64,000 nt of DNA from Methylotenera_A sp031417915 (GTDB lineage Bacteria; Pseudomonadota; Gammaproteobacteria; Burkholderiales; Methylophilaceae). The first letter of the stretch is position 1. Every line of letters begins with the position of its first letter. Below are positions 8,321 through 17,940 of this stretch, one piece after another. The stretch is taken from positions 4,793 to 68,792 of the forward strand of contig JANOWN010000037.1 of NCBI GenBank assembly GCA_031417915.1. Direction: 5' to 3'. A program made the position numbers and the translations under genes. The notes below the pieces were generated by a model. The model searched no databases and was not told the origin of the DNA. It saw nothing but the letters and a program-made list of their open reading frames with translations.

Positions 8321-9606
8321 AACGCAGAATCATTGCAGGCATGGGCGCCAACTCATTTGGAATGGCCATCACCATTGGCATTCAGCTCGTTTCTTTGCCC
8401 TTGTTTCTGTATTTTTGGGATGTCTCAACCTATGGTGTGTGGTTAATGCTGTCGGCGATTCCTGCTTATTTATCAATGGCAGATGTGGGCATGGTGACTG
8501 CGGCAGGAAATAAAATGACCATGGCGATGGGCAAAGGTGATTTGGTAGAAGCCAACAGGGTGTTTCAAAGCGCACAGATGTTTATGGCGGTTGTTTGCGG
8601 CTTGGCTGGAATGATAGCAGTGCCAGTCATTCTTTATGCGCCATTGCCTTTTTTGCAGAATGCTGATCAGCGCGTGGCACTTTCTGCGCTTTGTATAGGT
8701 GTCCTAGCAGCCTTATTCGGCGGGCTTTCCGAGGCAGTGTTTAAATCAACAAAACGTTATGCAACGGGGACAATGTTGAGCAATTATGTGCGCTTGGGTG
8801 AGTGGCTTGGCTACATGACTGGGCTAGTAATGGTAGGCAGTTTCGCAGCAGTCGCATTGTGTGGCCTGGCAGTTCGATTAACTGGCACCTTGATTTGTAT
8901 GCAGTTATCGCGGCGCGGCAACCACGGAATTCACTGGGGCATACAAGGTGCAGAGCGCGCAGAAATTCGCGCTATGATCAAACCAGCGGTTTCTTTTATG
9001 GCATTTCCATTCGCAAACGCTTTGAGCTTTCAGGGCTTAACCTTGTTGGTGGGCGCGCTTTTTGGGCCGATTGCTGTTGCGCTTTTCAACACTTATCGCA
9101 CCATCGCACGCGTGGCGGTGCAAATTACCGCAATATTTAGCCATGCCTTGTGGCCAGAGTTTTCTCGCTTGTTCGGTGAAAATGCTGGTCTTGCTGTGCG
9201 TCATTTGTTTCGCCGCAGTGCACTGCTGGGCGCGGCGCAGGCGTTTTTGCTAAGTGCAATTTTATATGTAGCAGCGCCATTTTTGCTACGTATTTGGACG
9301 AATAACAGTATCGAATTTGTGCCAATTTTAATGTTGTTAATGTTGTTATATGCGGCTGTGGCGGGTATTTGGCATATTCCTAGAGTGTTGCTAATGGCGA
9401 CCAATCAGCATGTTAGTTTAGCTTATTGGGCGCTTGCGGCTGCTATGTTTTCTGTTACCTTGGCATGGTTGCTGGCAGGCACATTGCAATTAAATGGTGT
9501 TGTTGTGGCGATGCTGTTAAGTGAGCTGTTTATCGCCATTGCTTGCGCTTGGTTGGCTTATACTGCAATGACAGTCAGACTCCCCAGAAAGGCCGTTCCG
9601 CAATGA
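8317..9606 (+). CDS. Polysaccharide flippase (Wzx-like, MOP superfamily)
   Basis: A 429-residue integral membrane protein with about 12 predicted hydrophobic helices and little soluble sequence, typical of Wzx/RfbX oligosaccharide flippases. It probably translocates undecaprenyl-linked repeat units across the inner membrane. It overlaps the preceding and the following glycosyltransferase genes by ATGA junctions. The presence of Wzx-like, Wzy-like and EpsE/F/G components points to Wzx/Wzy-dependent export. Confidence 0.82.
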   Translation: MKRRIIAGMGANSFGMAITIGIQLVSLPLFLYFWDVSTYGVWLMLSAIPAYLSMADVGMVTAAGNKMTMAMGKGDLVEANRVFQSAQMFMAVVCGLAGMIAVPVILYAPLPFLQNADQRVALSALCIGVLAALFGGLSEAVFKSTKRYATGTMLSNYVRLGEWLGYMTGLVMVGSFAAVALCGLAVRLTGTLICMQLSRRGNHGIHWGIQGAERAEIRAMIKPAVSFMAFPFANALSFQGLTLLVGALFGPIAVALFNTYRTIARVAVQITAIFSHALWPEFSRLFGENAGLAVRHLFRRSALLGAAQAFLLSAILYVAAPFLLRIWTNNSIEFVPILMLLMLLYAAVAGIWHIPRVLLMATNQHVSLAYWALAAAMFSVTLAWLLAGTLQLNGVVVAMLLSELFIAIACAWLAYTAMTVRLPRKAVPQ

Positions 9607-10763
9607 GAATCGCACTTTCTACACCAGGCAAGTTTCATACTTTCGATTTGGCCAGAGAGCTCCATTCACGAGGGGCGTTAGCCGCTGTTTTTACAGGCTA
9701 CCCAAGCTTTAAGCTGAAAAATGAAAATGTGCCACAGGAAATGATTCGTACTTTCCCATGGCTGCAAAGTTCGTATATGGCTTTCCCATTTAGGCAGCAT
9801 TTACCAAATTCGGTAATAAGGCAGTGGGAGCATTTGACTGCGACAACTTTTGGAAACTGGGTGGCGAAAAGTTTGCCAAAGTGCGATCTTTATGTAGGCC
9901 TTTCTGGCTCTAGCCTTCCAGCAGGCAAAAGCGCCCACAGCCAAGGCGCTGCTTACGTTTGCGATCGTGGCTCTGCAGATATTCGCGTGCAAGATCAACT
10001 GCTACGCGAAGAACATGCTTTGTGGGATATGCCGTTTGCGGGCATCGATGCGCGAACGATAGCGCGCGAAGAAGCCGAGTATGCTGAAGCCGATTTGGTT
10101 ACAGTGCCGTCCATTTTTGCCTACCGCTCGTTTGTCGAACAAGGCATTCCAGCAGAAAAGTTACGTTTATTGCCTTACGGGGTCAATGTTTCGCGTTTTC
10201 AGCCAGTAGCTGTGCCAGCAACGGAGCGTTTTGATGTTTTATTTGTTGGCGCCATGAGTTTGCAAAAAGGCATTCAATATTTGGTGCAGGCTTATCAAAA
10301 AATCAACCACCCAAATAAATCACTTACCTTTGTTGGCGCGCCCTCACAAGAGCTCATTCAAATGTTGAAAATGCGTAATTTGTGGCCTGCAGATACAAAA
10401 GTGCTAGGGCACGTACCGCAAACCGAACTCAAAAATATCATGAGTCGCAGCCATGTGCTGGTATTGCCTAGCGTGCAAGATGGGTTTGGCATGGTGATGG
10501 CACAAGCGATGGCTTGTGGCTGCCCTGTAATTGCCAGCCGCAACACGGGCGGTGAGGATTTGTTCACGGATGGTGACGAAGGTTACATCGTGCCGATTCG
10601 TGACGTGAATGCGCTTGCTGAGCGCTTGCAGCAGCTTGCGGACGAGCCAGAACAGAGAGCGGCTATGGGACAGCGCGCATTGGGGCGAGTACAGACATTG
10701 GGTGGTTGGAGTAACTATGGCGAAAAAGCGATGGAAATTTATGTAAAGGCGTTGCAGAAATGA
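9603..10763 (+). CDS. Glycosyltransferase family 4
   Basis: A 386-residue GT-B glycosyltransferase. The C-terminal donor-binding half shows FDVLFVGAMSLQKGIQYLVQA, then VLPSVQDGFGMVMAQAMACG with the conserved E/Q-x7-E-like region and a GCPVIASRNTGG loop. The start is taken at 9603, where ATG overlaps the flippase stop. An in-frame codon at 9543 would lie well inside the flippase gene. The specific sugar is unknown. Confidence 0.85.
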   Translation: MRIALSTPGKFHTFDLARELHSRGALAAVFTGYPSFKLKNENVPQEMIRTFPWLQSSYMAFPFRQHLPNSVIRQWEHLTATTFGNWVAKSLPKCDLYVGLSGSSLPAGKSAHSQGAAYVCDRGSADIRVQDQLLREEHALWDMPFAGIDARTIAREEAEYAEADLVTVPSIFAYRSFVEQGIPAEKLRLLPYGVNVSRFQPVAVPATERFDVLFVGAMSLQKGIQYLVQAYQKINHPNKSLTFVGAPSQELIQMLKMRNLWPADTKVLGHVPQTELKNIMSRSHVLVLPSVQDGFGMVMAQAMACGCPVIASRNTGGEDLFTDGDEGYIVPIRDVNALAERLQQLADEPEQRAAMGQRALGRVQTLGGWSNYGEKAMEIYVKALQK

Positions 10764-12331
10764 CGATTGCAAAATTCATCAACACAACTTTGCTGTGCCT
10801 GACGCTGTTGACTTTTGGTATGCAGTTCCTGATTGATTTTTCTACGGAAAATATTGCGGCTAACTGCATTGTACTTGTTTCGGTATTAACCACATTGCTG
10901 TATTTTCGCTGGAGCAAAGCGTTAGATACTCATCCATTATCGAGTTTTGCAGTGTTTGGGTTTTGTGTCACCTCACAACTTGGCGCTTTGTTGGCGCAAT
11001 CATTTTCTTGGGTTTCTATAAGTGACAACCTGCGCCAGCCACTCATTACATTTTCCTTGCTGGCAATGTATCAAGGTATCGCATTGTTTTGTCATGCGCT
11101 ATACCGCATGCTGACATCAACTTCGACAAACAACTCAAATAAATCAGGTTTATTGCGCAGCATGTTAGGTGCGCTGGGTATTTATGCCACACCGACAGTC
11201 ATTAATATCTGGATTATGGGTGGAATAGGCGTATTTTCTTTATTACTTTCTTATATAAGTCCAGTGGCAAACGGCCTGAGTTTTCTAGCTTGGACACCAT
11301 TTTTAATTCCACTTTATGTGCAGCAGTTAGGCCCCACTTATTGCAACGCTAAAAGAAACTATCTGTTGTTAGTTGCCTATTCTGCTCTGGTTGCACTAAT
11401 GGCGATGGCTTTTAATGCGCGCGGCATGATGTTAACTGGTTTTGCCACCGTAACTTTACTATTTTTACTGGTCGGTATGCGTAGCCATAAGGCGGTTACT
11501 GCGCCGATGTTATTGAAATTTGGCATGATTGGCTTGCTTGGTGTAGTTTTATCTTGGCCAGCCTCCAATATGGTGACTGCCATGGTCATTGCCAGAAAAG
11601 ATAAATTTAAAGTGCCACTGTCTGAAATGGTGACAAAAACGATTGATAATTTTCTTGATCCGGAAAAACTTGCTGAATACAAGGAGCAGGTTGTTGTTAG
11701 AGATCTTCGTTCTTCATATGACGAAACTTACATTGAAAATCCCATGGTTGCACGCTTTGTGATTACTAAATTTCATGATAATGCCATTTATTTTGCTGGA
11801 GGCATCTCAGATAAAGGGGCAGATGAAGTGTGGGAAGTCAGCCAAGATTATTTCTGGGCAATGCTACCGCAACCTTGGCTTGACGGACTAAAAATCGATG
11901 TCGATAAAGATAAACTGTATTTTTCAATGGGGGACTTGTTGGTGAATCTCGCGATAGGTACACCATTAAGCGGCCAGCGTACTGGCTCTATATTTGGCCA
12001 GGGTTGGGTAATGGTTGGAAATTTATTCCCAGTAGTTTATTTTTTTATGTGTTTAGTTTTATTTGCGGTAATCGATATATTTGCAATACGCACATCTACT
12101 GGCGTAGCTACTCTATCGGTCATCGGCATGATACATGTTTGGCCTAACTTTCTGTTTGGCATCACGGCAGATTCATTGCATCAACTTTTGAACAGTGCTG
12201 TCCGCGGTGTTGTTCAGTCTGTTATTTTATATGCCATTGTATTTGCTATCGCAAAACTACTATCCAGCATGTATTTAAAACTTTCAAATACTAAACCCAC
12301 AACTAATGTTGAGTTTATTGCCCAAAAATAA
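10760..12331 (+). CDS. Putative polysaccharide polymerase (Wzy-like membrane protein)
   Basis: A 523-residue protein with about 11-12 hydrophobic segments and one long hydrophilic loop at about residues 285-395 (rich in Asp/Lys/Glu), an arrangement common in Wzy/O-antigen polymerases. No sequence motif proves the function. The call rests on topology, on its place between glycosyltransferases of an export locus that has flippase, EpsE and EpsF, and on the absence of any other polymerase candidate in the window. It overlaps both neighbouring genes by 1-4 bp. Confidence 0.6.
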   Translation: MTIAKFINTTLLCLTLLTFGMQFLIDFSTENIAANCIVLVSVLTTLLYFRWSKALDTHPLSSFAVFGFCVTSQLGALLAQSFSWVSISDNLRQPLITFSLLAMYQGIALFCHALYRMLTSTSTNNSNKSGLLRSMLGALGIYATPTVINIWIMGGIGVFSLLLSYISPVANGLSFLAWTPFLIPLYVQQLGPTYCNAKRNYLLLVAYSALVALMAMAFNARGMMLTGFATVTLLFLLVGMRSHKAVTAPMLLKFGMIGLLGVVLSWPASNMVTAMVIARKDKFKVPLSEMVTKTIDNFLDPEKLAEYKEQVVVRDLRSSYDETYIENPMVARFVITKFHDNAIYFAGGISDKGADEVWEVSQDYFWAMLPQPWLDGLKIDVDKDKLYFSMGDLLVNLAIGTPLSGQRTGSIFGQGWVMVGNLFPVVYFFMCLVLFAVIDIFAIRTSTGVATLSVIGMIHVWPNFLFGITADSLHQLLNSAVRGVVQSVILYAIVFAIAKLLSSMYLKLSNTKPTTNVEFIAQK

Positions 12332-13548
12332 TGAACATCGTCCTATTTTCTCACCCAGTTTTTATGAATTCGCAAAGCATGCCGCGTTTTGCGCGCATGT
12401 TAGAGCAAGCGTATCTTGCGCGGGGCCATCAGGTGCAGATGTGGTCGCCGCAACCTAAGCTTTACGCGTTAATTCCTCAAGGCCGCTTGTCTAAATGGGC
12501 GGGTTATATTGATCAGTACTTGTTATTTCCTTTATGGGTGCGTAAGCAAATAAGGCAACAACCTGCTGATGCTTTGTATGTATTCTGTGATCAGGCACTT
12601 GGGCCTTGGGTGCCGTTGGTTAAGCATAAGCCGCATGTAGTGCATGTGCATGATTTGCTTGCTTTGCGCTCTGCATTGGGTGAAGTGCCTGAAAACCCTA
12701 CCGCTTGGTCTGGCCGTTTGTATCAGCGCTATATTCGACAAGGCTTTAAACAAGCTCAGCATTTCATTTCAGTTTCGAATAAAACGCGTGAAGATTTGCA
12801 TGATATTGGCGAGGTTAATGTGGCAACATCAGAGGTGGTTTATAACGGCATCAATTACCCTTACGCCCCAATGTCGCCTAATGAGGCTAAACAAGTACTG
12901 ATAAATGCTGGGCAGCCAGTAAAGCCAGAAGGCATGTTGTTGCACTTGGGCGGTAGCCAGTGGTATAAAAATTTGGCTGGGGTTATTCAGCTTTATATTG
13001 AATATGCAAAAAATGAGGCAAAGCCATTGCCTCTGTGGTGCGTTTCACCAGCCCCTAATAAAAAAATACAAATGTTGCTTGAACAAGTGCCGCCTCAAGG
13101 ACAGGTGTTGTTTGTGCAAGGCATTGATAACCATGCTTTACAGGCGTCGTATTCATTGGCTCGCGTGTTTATATTCCCAAGTTTGGCAGAAGGTTTTGGT
13201 TGGCCGATTATCGAAGCGCAGGCCTGCGGCTGCCCTGTATTAACCACCGATGCCGCGCCAATGAACGAGATTGGCGGCACTGCTGCAAGTTATATTCCAG
13301 TATTAAAAACTTCTGAAGATGTGCAAGCATGGGCAATAAATGGCGCTGTACAATTGAAATCTCTACTAACAATGCCTGAGAAACAGCACAAAAAACTGGT
13401 AAGAGAAGGCATTGAAAATGTGACCCGATTTAACGCAGATGATGCGATTGAGGGTTACTTGAAAGTGTATCGTCAGGTGTTAGCCATGCCGCTAGCAGCG
13501 GGTGATTTGAATATTAAACCATTACTTGCACGGAATAAAGTCTCATGA
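12331..13548 (+). CDS. Glycosyltransferase family 4
   Basis: A 405-residue GT-B enzyme. The N-terminal half contains PHVVHVHDLLALRSALGE, and the C-terminal donor domain contains LLHLGGSQWYKNL and FIFPSLAEGFGWPIIEAQACG with the EGFGxPxxEA signature of retaining GT4 enzymes (for example mannosyltransferases). Its start shares a base with the preceding stop codon and its end overlaps the next gene by ATGA, so it is part of a tightly coupled operon. The substrate is not predictable. Confidence 0.88.
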   Translation: MNIVLFSHPVFMNSQSMPRFARMLEQAYLARGHQVQMWSPQPKLYALIPQGRLSKWAGYIDQYLLFPLWVRKQIRQQPADALYVFCDQALGPWVPLVKHKPHVVHVHDLLALRSALGEVPENPTAWSGRLYQRYIRQGFKQAQHFISVSNKTREDLHDIGEVNVATSEVVYNGINYPYAPMSPNEAKQVLINAGQPVKPEGMLLHLGGSQWYKNLAGVIQLYIEYAKNEAKPLPLWCVSPAPNKKIQMLLEQVPPQGQVLFVQGIDNHALQASYSLARVFIFPSLAEGFGWPIIEAQACGCPVLTTDAAPMNEIGGTAASYIPVLKTSEDVQAWAINGAVQLKSLLTMPEKQHKKLVREGIENVTRFNADDAIEGYLKVYRQVLAMPLAAGDLNIKPLLARNKVS

Positions 13549-14711
13549 AAGTGCTACATATTTTGCCATCGGTTGACCCAAAAGGCGGCGGCCCAATGGA
13601 AGGCGTAAAGCAATACGGACATCGATTTGAAGAGTTGAGGCTGAATCATGTGGAAGTGGTGACATTAGATGACCCTGCCGAACCCTGTGTGGCAGAATTT
13701 CCACTTAAGGTGCATGCGTTAGGCCCTGCATTGGGAAGTTATCGCTACACGCCAAAGTTGGCGCAATGGCTAGAGGCACATGCCAGAGACTACGACGCTA
13801 TTATTGTGAACGGGCTATGGCAATACCACGGTTTTGGTGCTTGGCGCGTGTTGCATCGCTTGCAAATACCCTATTTTGTGTTTACGCATGGCATGTTAGA
13901 CCCATGGTTTAAACATACTTATCCGCTCAAACATATTAAGAAATGGCTGTATTGGCCGTGGGCAGAATATCGTTTGCTGCGAGATGCTAGGGCAGTATTG
14001 TTTACCTGTGAAGAAGAGCGCTTGCTGGCACGAAAATCTTTCTGGCTATACAAGGTGCGTGAGGCGGTGATTAATTATGGCACTGGCACCCCGCCTAGTA
14101 ACGCTAAGGCATTGAAAACGCTTTTTCATGAAAGCTATCCTGCCTTGCGTGAAAAAAGAGTGTTGTTATTCTTAAGCCGTATTCATGAAAAAAAAGGCTG
14201 CGATTTACTGATTGAAGCTTTTGCAAAAGTAGCTAATCAAGACGCAAGTTTGCATTTGTTGATGGCAGGCCCTGGCCACGCGGTCTTGCTCAATAAGCTC
14301 AAATCTCTTGCAGAGCGCTTAGGTGTTGCGGAGCGCATCACTTGGCCTGGCATGTTACAGGGTGATATGAAGTGGGGCGCTTTTTACGCCAGTGAAGCTT
14401 TTGTGTTGTCGTCGCACCAAGAGAATTTTGGCATTGCAGTAGCTGAGGCACTTGGTTGTGGCTTGCCTGTATTGATTTCTGACAAAGTGAATATTTGGCG
14501 GGAAATTGCGGACGATGGTGCGGGCATTGTAAATTCTGACACCTTAAAAGGCACAGAAAAAACCTTGCGACAATGGCTATCAATGACTGCAAATGGCCGC
14601 CACAAAATGGCTAAGCAAGCTAAAGCGACCTTTGAGCAACGCTTTACAGTAGATGCAATGGCAAAAAGCTTGTTGACTACGCTAGAAAAATTTTCAAAAG
14701 GCCATGCGTAA
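13545..14711 (+). CDS. Glycosyltransferase family 4
   Basis: A 388-residue GT-B enzyme. It carries KGGGPMEGVKQYG near the N-terminus, a THGMLDPWFK motif as in WcaL/WbdB-like transferases, FLSRIHEKKGCDLLIEAF, and a C-terminal LSSHQENFGIAVAEALGCG, matching the E-x7-E signature. It follows another GT4 gene with a 4-bp overlap and its stop directly abuts the acyltransferase ATG. It probably adds one sugar of the repeat unit. Confidence 0.88.
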   Translation: MKVLHILPSVDPKGGGPMEGVKQYGHRFEELRLNHVEVVTLDDPAEPCVAEFPLKVHALGPALGSYRYTPKLAQWLEAHARDYDAIIVNGLWQYHGFGAWRVLHRLQIPYFVFTHGMLDPWFKHTYPLKHIKKWLYWPWAEYRLLRDARAVLFTCEEERLLARKSFWLYKVREAVINYGTGTPPSNAKALKTLFHESYPALREKRVLLFLSRIHEKKGCDLLIEAFAKVANQDASLHLLMAGPGHAVLLNKLKSLAERLGVAERITWPGMLQGDMKWGAFYASEAFVLSSHQENFGIAVAEALGCGLPVLISDKVNIWREIADDGAGIVNSDTLKGTEKTLRQWLSMTANGRHKMAKQAKATFEQRFTVDAMAKSLLTTLEKFSKGHA

Positions 14712-15881
14712 ATGTTAAGCGATGACCGCAATTTGTGGCTAGACCTCATTCGCGGCAGCAGCGCTCTGCTGGTGTGTTTGGGGCATTTGCGTAATGCAAT
14801 TTTGGTGGATTACTCAGAGCTGATTCATCCCAATATTGCTATTAAAGCCTTTTATGCGCTTACTAGCTTAGGCCATCAAGCGGTCATGGTGTTCTTTGTG
14901 CTTAGTGGATACTTTGTGGGTGGTGCGGTGTTGCGAGCGGGCGCAAAATTTTCATGGAGCAATTACCTTACTTCGCGCCTAACTCGCCTTTGGGTGGTGC
15001 TAATTCCATGCCTTTTCATCACCTGGGGTGTTGGGCAAATACTCTTGAATTATGCGCCTACTGTGCTGGCTGGTGCGAACACTGACCTTTGGCACTCTGG
15101 CCCAAAACTAGGGGAATATTCAGCAGATTTTAGTACATTATTAGCGAATATTTTCTTTCTGCAAACCATTGTCTCCCCAGTGTTTGGCCTTAATAGCCCG
15201 CTATGGAGCTTGGCAAATGAATTTTGGTATTACATGTTATTTCCACTTCTAGCCATGTCCATTGGTGTTGTTGGATCGGATAACAATCAAGCGCGCATGT
15301 TGGCATTTGCCATGACTGCCCTAATTGCATGGTGTTTGCCCAACGAGATGCTTTACGGATTCTTGATTTGGATGATGGGCGTGGCAGTTTATTGCTTACA
15401 AGCAACAGTAAGAAAGTTTAGCCAAAACACAACGCGTATTCTATTGCTAGTTGCAATGGTATTGTTTGTCTTGACATTAGCTTACTCAAAATCAACCAGC
15501 TATTCTCAAATAGTGCCATTGATGTCAGATTTTTTAGTAGGTCTAACATTTGCATTTTTATGTTTGATTCTGACTAATCAAGCTTTCCCTAAGCAGCAGC
15601 GCTGGTCATGGTTTGCAAAAGGTTCGCAATACCTTTCCGAAGTATCGTATTCGCTTTATTTATCGCATTTCCCTATTGTGGTTTTAATCGCTGCAACTGT
15701 GTATGAATCTAAAAAAAGAGTGCCAGATGGCTTATCTCTAGCGCAATTTTTTGCTTGGATTTTGCTGTTGCTAGGCTTGGCAGTGGTCGTGTGGTGGCTG
15801 TTTGAATCGCACACGACTTTTGTACGTGACAAAGTAAGTGCTTTAGTAAACCCAGTGTTTAAGAAACTTAAGACCGAGTAA
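14712..15881 (+). CDS. Membrane acyltransferase family 3
   Basis: A 389-residue integral membrane protein with about ten hydrophobic helices. The N-terminal WLDLIRGSSALLVCLGHL and the FFVLSGYFVGG motif are characteristic of the acyltransferase-3 family (OafA/ExoZ-like), in which the Arg and His near the N-terminus are functionally important. It probably O-acetylates or otherwise acylates the polysaccharide at the membrane. The start ATG immediately follows the previous stop. Confidence 0.88.
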   Translation: MLSDDRNLWLDLIRGSSALLVCLGHLRNAILVDYSELIHPNIAIKAFYALTSLGHQAVMVFFVLSGYFVGGAVLRAGAKFSWSNYLTSRLTRLWVVLIPCLFITWGVGQILLNYAPTVLAGANTDLWHSGPKLGEYSADFSTLLANIFFLQTIVSPVFGLNSPLWSLANEFWYYMLFPLLAMSIGVVGSDNNQARMLAFAMTALIAWCLPNEMLYGFLIWMMGVAVYCLQATVRKFSQNTTRILLLVAMVLFVLTLAYSKSTSYSQIVPLMSDFLVGLTFAFLCLILTNQAFPKQQRWSWFAKGSQYLSEVSYSLYLSHFPIVVLIAATVYESKKRVPDGLSLAQFFAWILLLLGLAVVVWWLFESHTTFVRDKVSALVNPVFKKLKTE

Positions 15882-15896
15882 GTTAGGAGATAACTA

Positions 15897-16526
15897 ATGG
15901 TGGAAAACATAGTTGATGATTATGGCTGGGCTTCAGATCAAGGCCCGCAATCGTGTGGGTATATTGCGCCGCGTATTCTTGAGCTGCTAAAGCAACTCAA
16001 TGTGAAGCGGGTGCTTGACCTTGGCGCGGGTAATGGTGCGCTTTGTGTGCAGGTTGACTTAGCGGGATATGAGGTTGCTGGCGTTGAATATGACAAAGCA
16101 GGCGTCGAGCTCGCTCGCTCGTCTCATCCAGAAATTCCTTTTTACAACCTCGGTGTGCAAGATGACCCTGCGAAGCTTCTAAGCCACGAGCAAGTCTTTG
16201 ATGCAGTCGTATCCACAGAAGTCATCGAACACCTTTTCTCTCCGCACCTACTGCCGATATACGCCAGAGGTGTGCTGAAACAAGGCGGCTATTTAATTAT
16301 CACCACGCCTTATCATGGCTATCTAAAAAATCTTACCTTAGCCATTTTTGATAAGTGGGACCACCACCACACTGCACTTTGGCATGGCGGGCATATTAAG
16401 TTTTGGAGCCGCGCAACACTCACACAGCTTCTTACCGAGAATGGTTTTCAAGTGGTTGATTTTTCTGGCGTTGGCCGCCTGCCATATTTGTGGAAAAGCA
16501 TGGTGTTGGTAGCGCAAAAAACTTAA
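15897..16526 (+). CDS. SAM-dependent class I methyltransferase
   Basis: A 209-residue protein with the class I methyltransferase signature VLDLGAGNGALCVQ (motif I), an acidic residue ending strand 2 (VEYD) and the STEVIEHLFSP post-motif typical of UbiG/Methyltransf_11-like enzymes. A GGAGATAACTA ribosome-binding site precedes the ATG. In this operon it may methylate a sugar of the polysaccharide, but that target is inferred only from position. Confidence 0.85.
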   Translation: MVENIVDDYGWASDQGPQSCGYIAPRILELLKQLNVKRVLDLGAGNGALCVQVDLAGYEVAGVEYDKAGVELARSSHPEIPFYNLGVQDDPAKLLSHEQVFDAVVSTEVIEHLFSPHLLPIYARGVLKQGGYLIITTPYHGYLKNLTLAIFDKWDHHHTALWHGGHIKFWSRATLTQLLTENGFQVVDFSGVGRLPYLWKSMVLVAQKT

Positions 16527-16563
16527 GCATGAATCAGATATTATTAATTGTAGGATTTAATGC

Positions 16564-17118
16564 ATGATTATTCAGGGCAACGATCCTTATACGCAACCTT
16601 CATTTTCACTCGGCAATCGCCTGCTGCGCGCTTTGTGGGGCGTGGTATGGCTGTTATTCTTTCGCCCAAGCCCGCGCCCATTTCATGCTTGGCGCAGGCT
16701 GCTATTGCGTTTATTTGGGGCAAAACTTGGCCAGCACGTGCATGTGTATCCCAATGTAAAAGTATGGGCGCCTTGGCAGTTAATGATTGGCGATAAAGTG
16801 GGCATTGCCGATGGCGTAACGCTTTACAACATGGCGCTAATAGAAATTGGCGATTATTGCGTGGTTTCGCAGGGTGCGCACCTTTGTGGTGGAACGCACG
16901 ATATTGATTCTGCCAATTTTCAGTTAGTCGCAAAACCTATCAGGTTAGAGAAAAATGTTTGGGTGTGCGCGGAAGCTTTTATTGGGCCAGGCGTGACGGT
17001 TGCCGAAGGCTGCGTGTTGGGAGCGCGTGCTGTGGTGGTGAAAAGCATTCTAGAGCCTTGGTCTGTTTGGGCGGGCAACCCAGCCGAGATGAAAAGAATG
17101 CGCAAAAGAGGTGAGTGA
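16564..17118 (+). CDS. WcaF-like colanic-acid-type acetyltransferase
   Basis: A 184-residue left-handed beta-helix (hexapeptide repeat) acetyltransferase. Hexapeptide-like turns run through about residues 55-170 (VHVYPNVKVWAP, IGDKVGIADGVTL, IGDYCVVSQGAHLC), with the catalytic-type GGTHD segment. N-terminal features resemble WcaF of colanic acid synthesis. Its stop codon is followed directly by the GTG start of the next gene. It likely O-acetylates a sugar in the repeat unit. Confidence 0.85.
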   Translation: MIIQGNDPYTQPSFSLGNRLLRALWGVVWLLFFRPSPRPFHAWRRLLLRLFGAKLGQHVHVYPNVKVWAPWQLMIGDKVGIADGVTLYNMALIEIGDYCVVSQGAHLCGGTHDIDSANFQLVAKPIRLEKNVWVCAEAFIGPGVTVAEGCVLGARAVVVKSILEPWSVWAGNPAEMKRMRKRGE

Positions 17119-17940
17119 GTGAACAGCATATCCGTACTTATTCTCACCAAAAATGAACAGCAAGATTTACCCGCTTGTTTGGCTAGCCTTGCTTGGAGCG
17201 ATGATATTCGTGTGCTGGACTCTGAAAGCACAGATGACACGGTCAAGTTGGCTGAAAGCGCAGGTGCAAGCGTGACAGTGCGGCCTTTTGATGGCTACGC
17301 ATCACAACGTAATTTTGGTCTAAAACTATCATTCAAGCACGATTGGCTTTTGATACTTGATGCAGACGAACGTATTACGCCAGAACTTGCTACCGAAATG
17401 CTAGCGTTTGTGAAAACTGCCCCATTAAATGTGGCGGGCGCGCGTATGCGTCGCCGTGATATTTGGTGGGGGCGCTGGCTTAAACATGCACAGATTTCGC
17501 CTTTATATGTGCGCCTTGTGCGTGTTGGACGCGCGCATTACGAGCGCGAGATTAACGAAGTGCTGGTAGTGGATGGCGATATTGTTGACTTGGAAAAGCC
17601 TTTTGACCATTACCCATTCTCTAAAGGCTTAGACCATTGGATTAGCAAACATAATGTGTATTCGCGCATGGAGGCGGAGTTAATTACTAAAGGTGTGCTT
17701 ATTAAGCCAAGCTGGCGCGTTGCCTTATTTGGCGACGATTTTAGCGAGCGCCGCGTACATCAAAAGGCTATTTTTTATGGCCTGCCTGCGCGGCCGCTGA
17801 TTAAATTTATGTATATGCTCATTGCGCGGCGTGCATTTTTGGATGGCCTGCCAGGCATAAGGTACGCCATTCTGCAGGCCATTTACGAATACTTTATTGT
17901 GCTTAAAACCAAAGAAATAGAAGAAAAAAATAAAAATTGA
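17119..17940 (+). CDS. Glycosyltransferase family 2
   Basis: A 273-residue GT-A enzyme with N-terminal ISVLILTKNEQQDLPACL, VLDSESTDDTV, and the DXD-like motif in LLILDADERITPELA. This pattern matches the WaaE/KdtX-like GT2 group (beta-glucosyltransferases). The start is GTG, placed directly after the preceding TGA. Its own TGA overlaps the TTG start of the following WcaI-like gene. Confidence 0.88.
   Translation: MNSISVLILTKNEQQDLPACLASLAWSDDIRVLDSESTDDTVKLAESAGASVTVRPFDGYASQRNFGLKLSFKHDWLLILDADERITPELATEMLAFVKTAPLNVAGARMRRRDIWWGRWLKHAQISPLYVRLVRVGRAHYEREINEVLVVDGDIVDLEKPFDHYPFSKGLDHWISKHNVYSRMEAELITKGVLIKPSWRVALFGDDFSERRVHQKAIFYGLPARPLIKFMYMLIARRAFLDGLPGIRYAILQAIYEYFIVLKTKEIEEKNKN

Noticed and set aside
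16560..16796. Alternative plus-strand frame beginning 4 bp before the WcaF-like gene
   Set aside because: It is out of frame with clear hexapeptide acetyltransferase sequence and encodes nothing recognisable.
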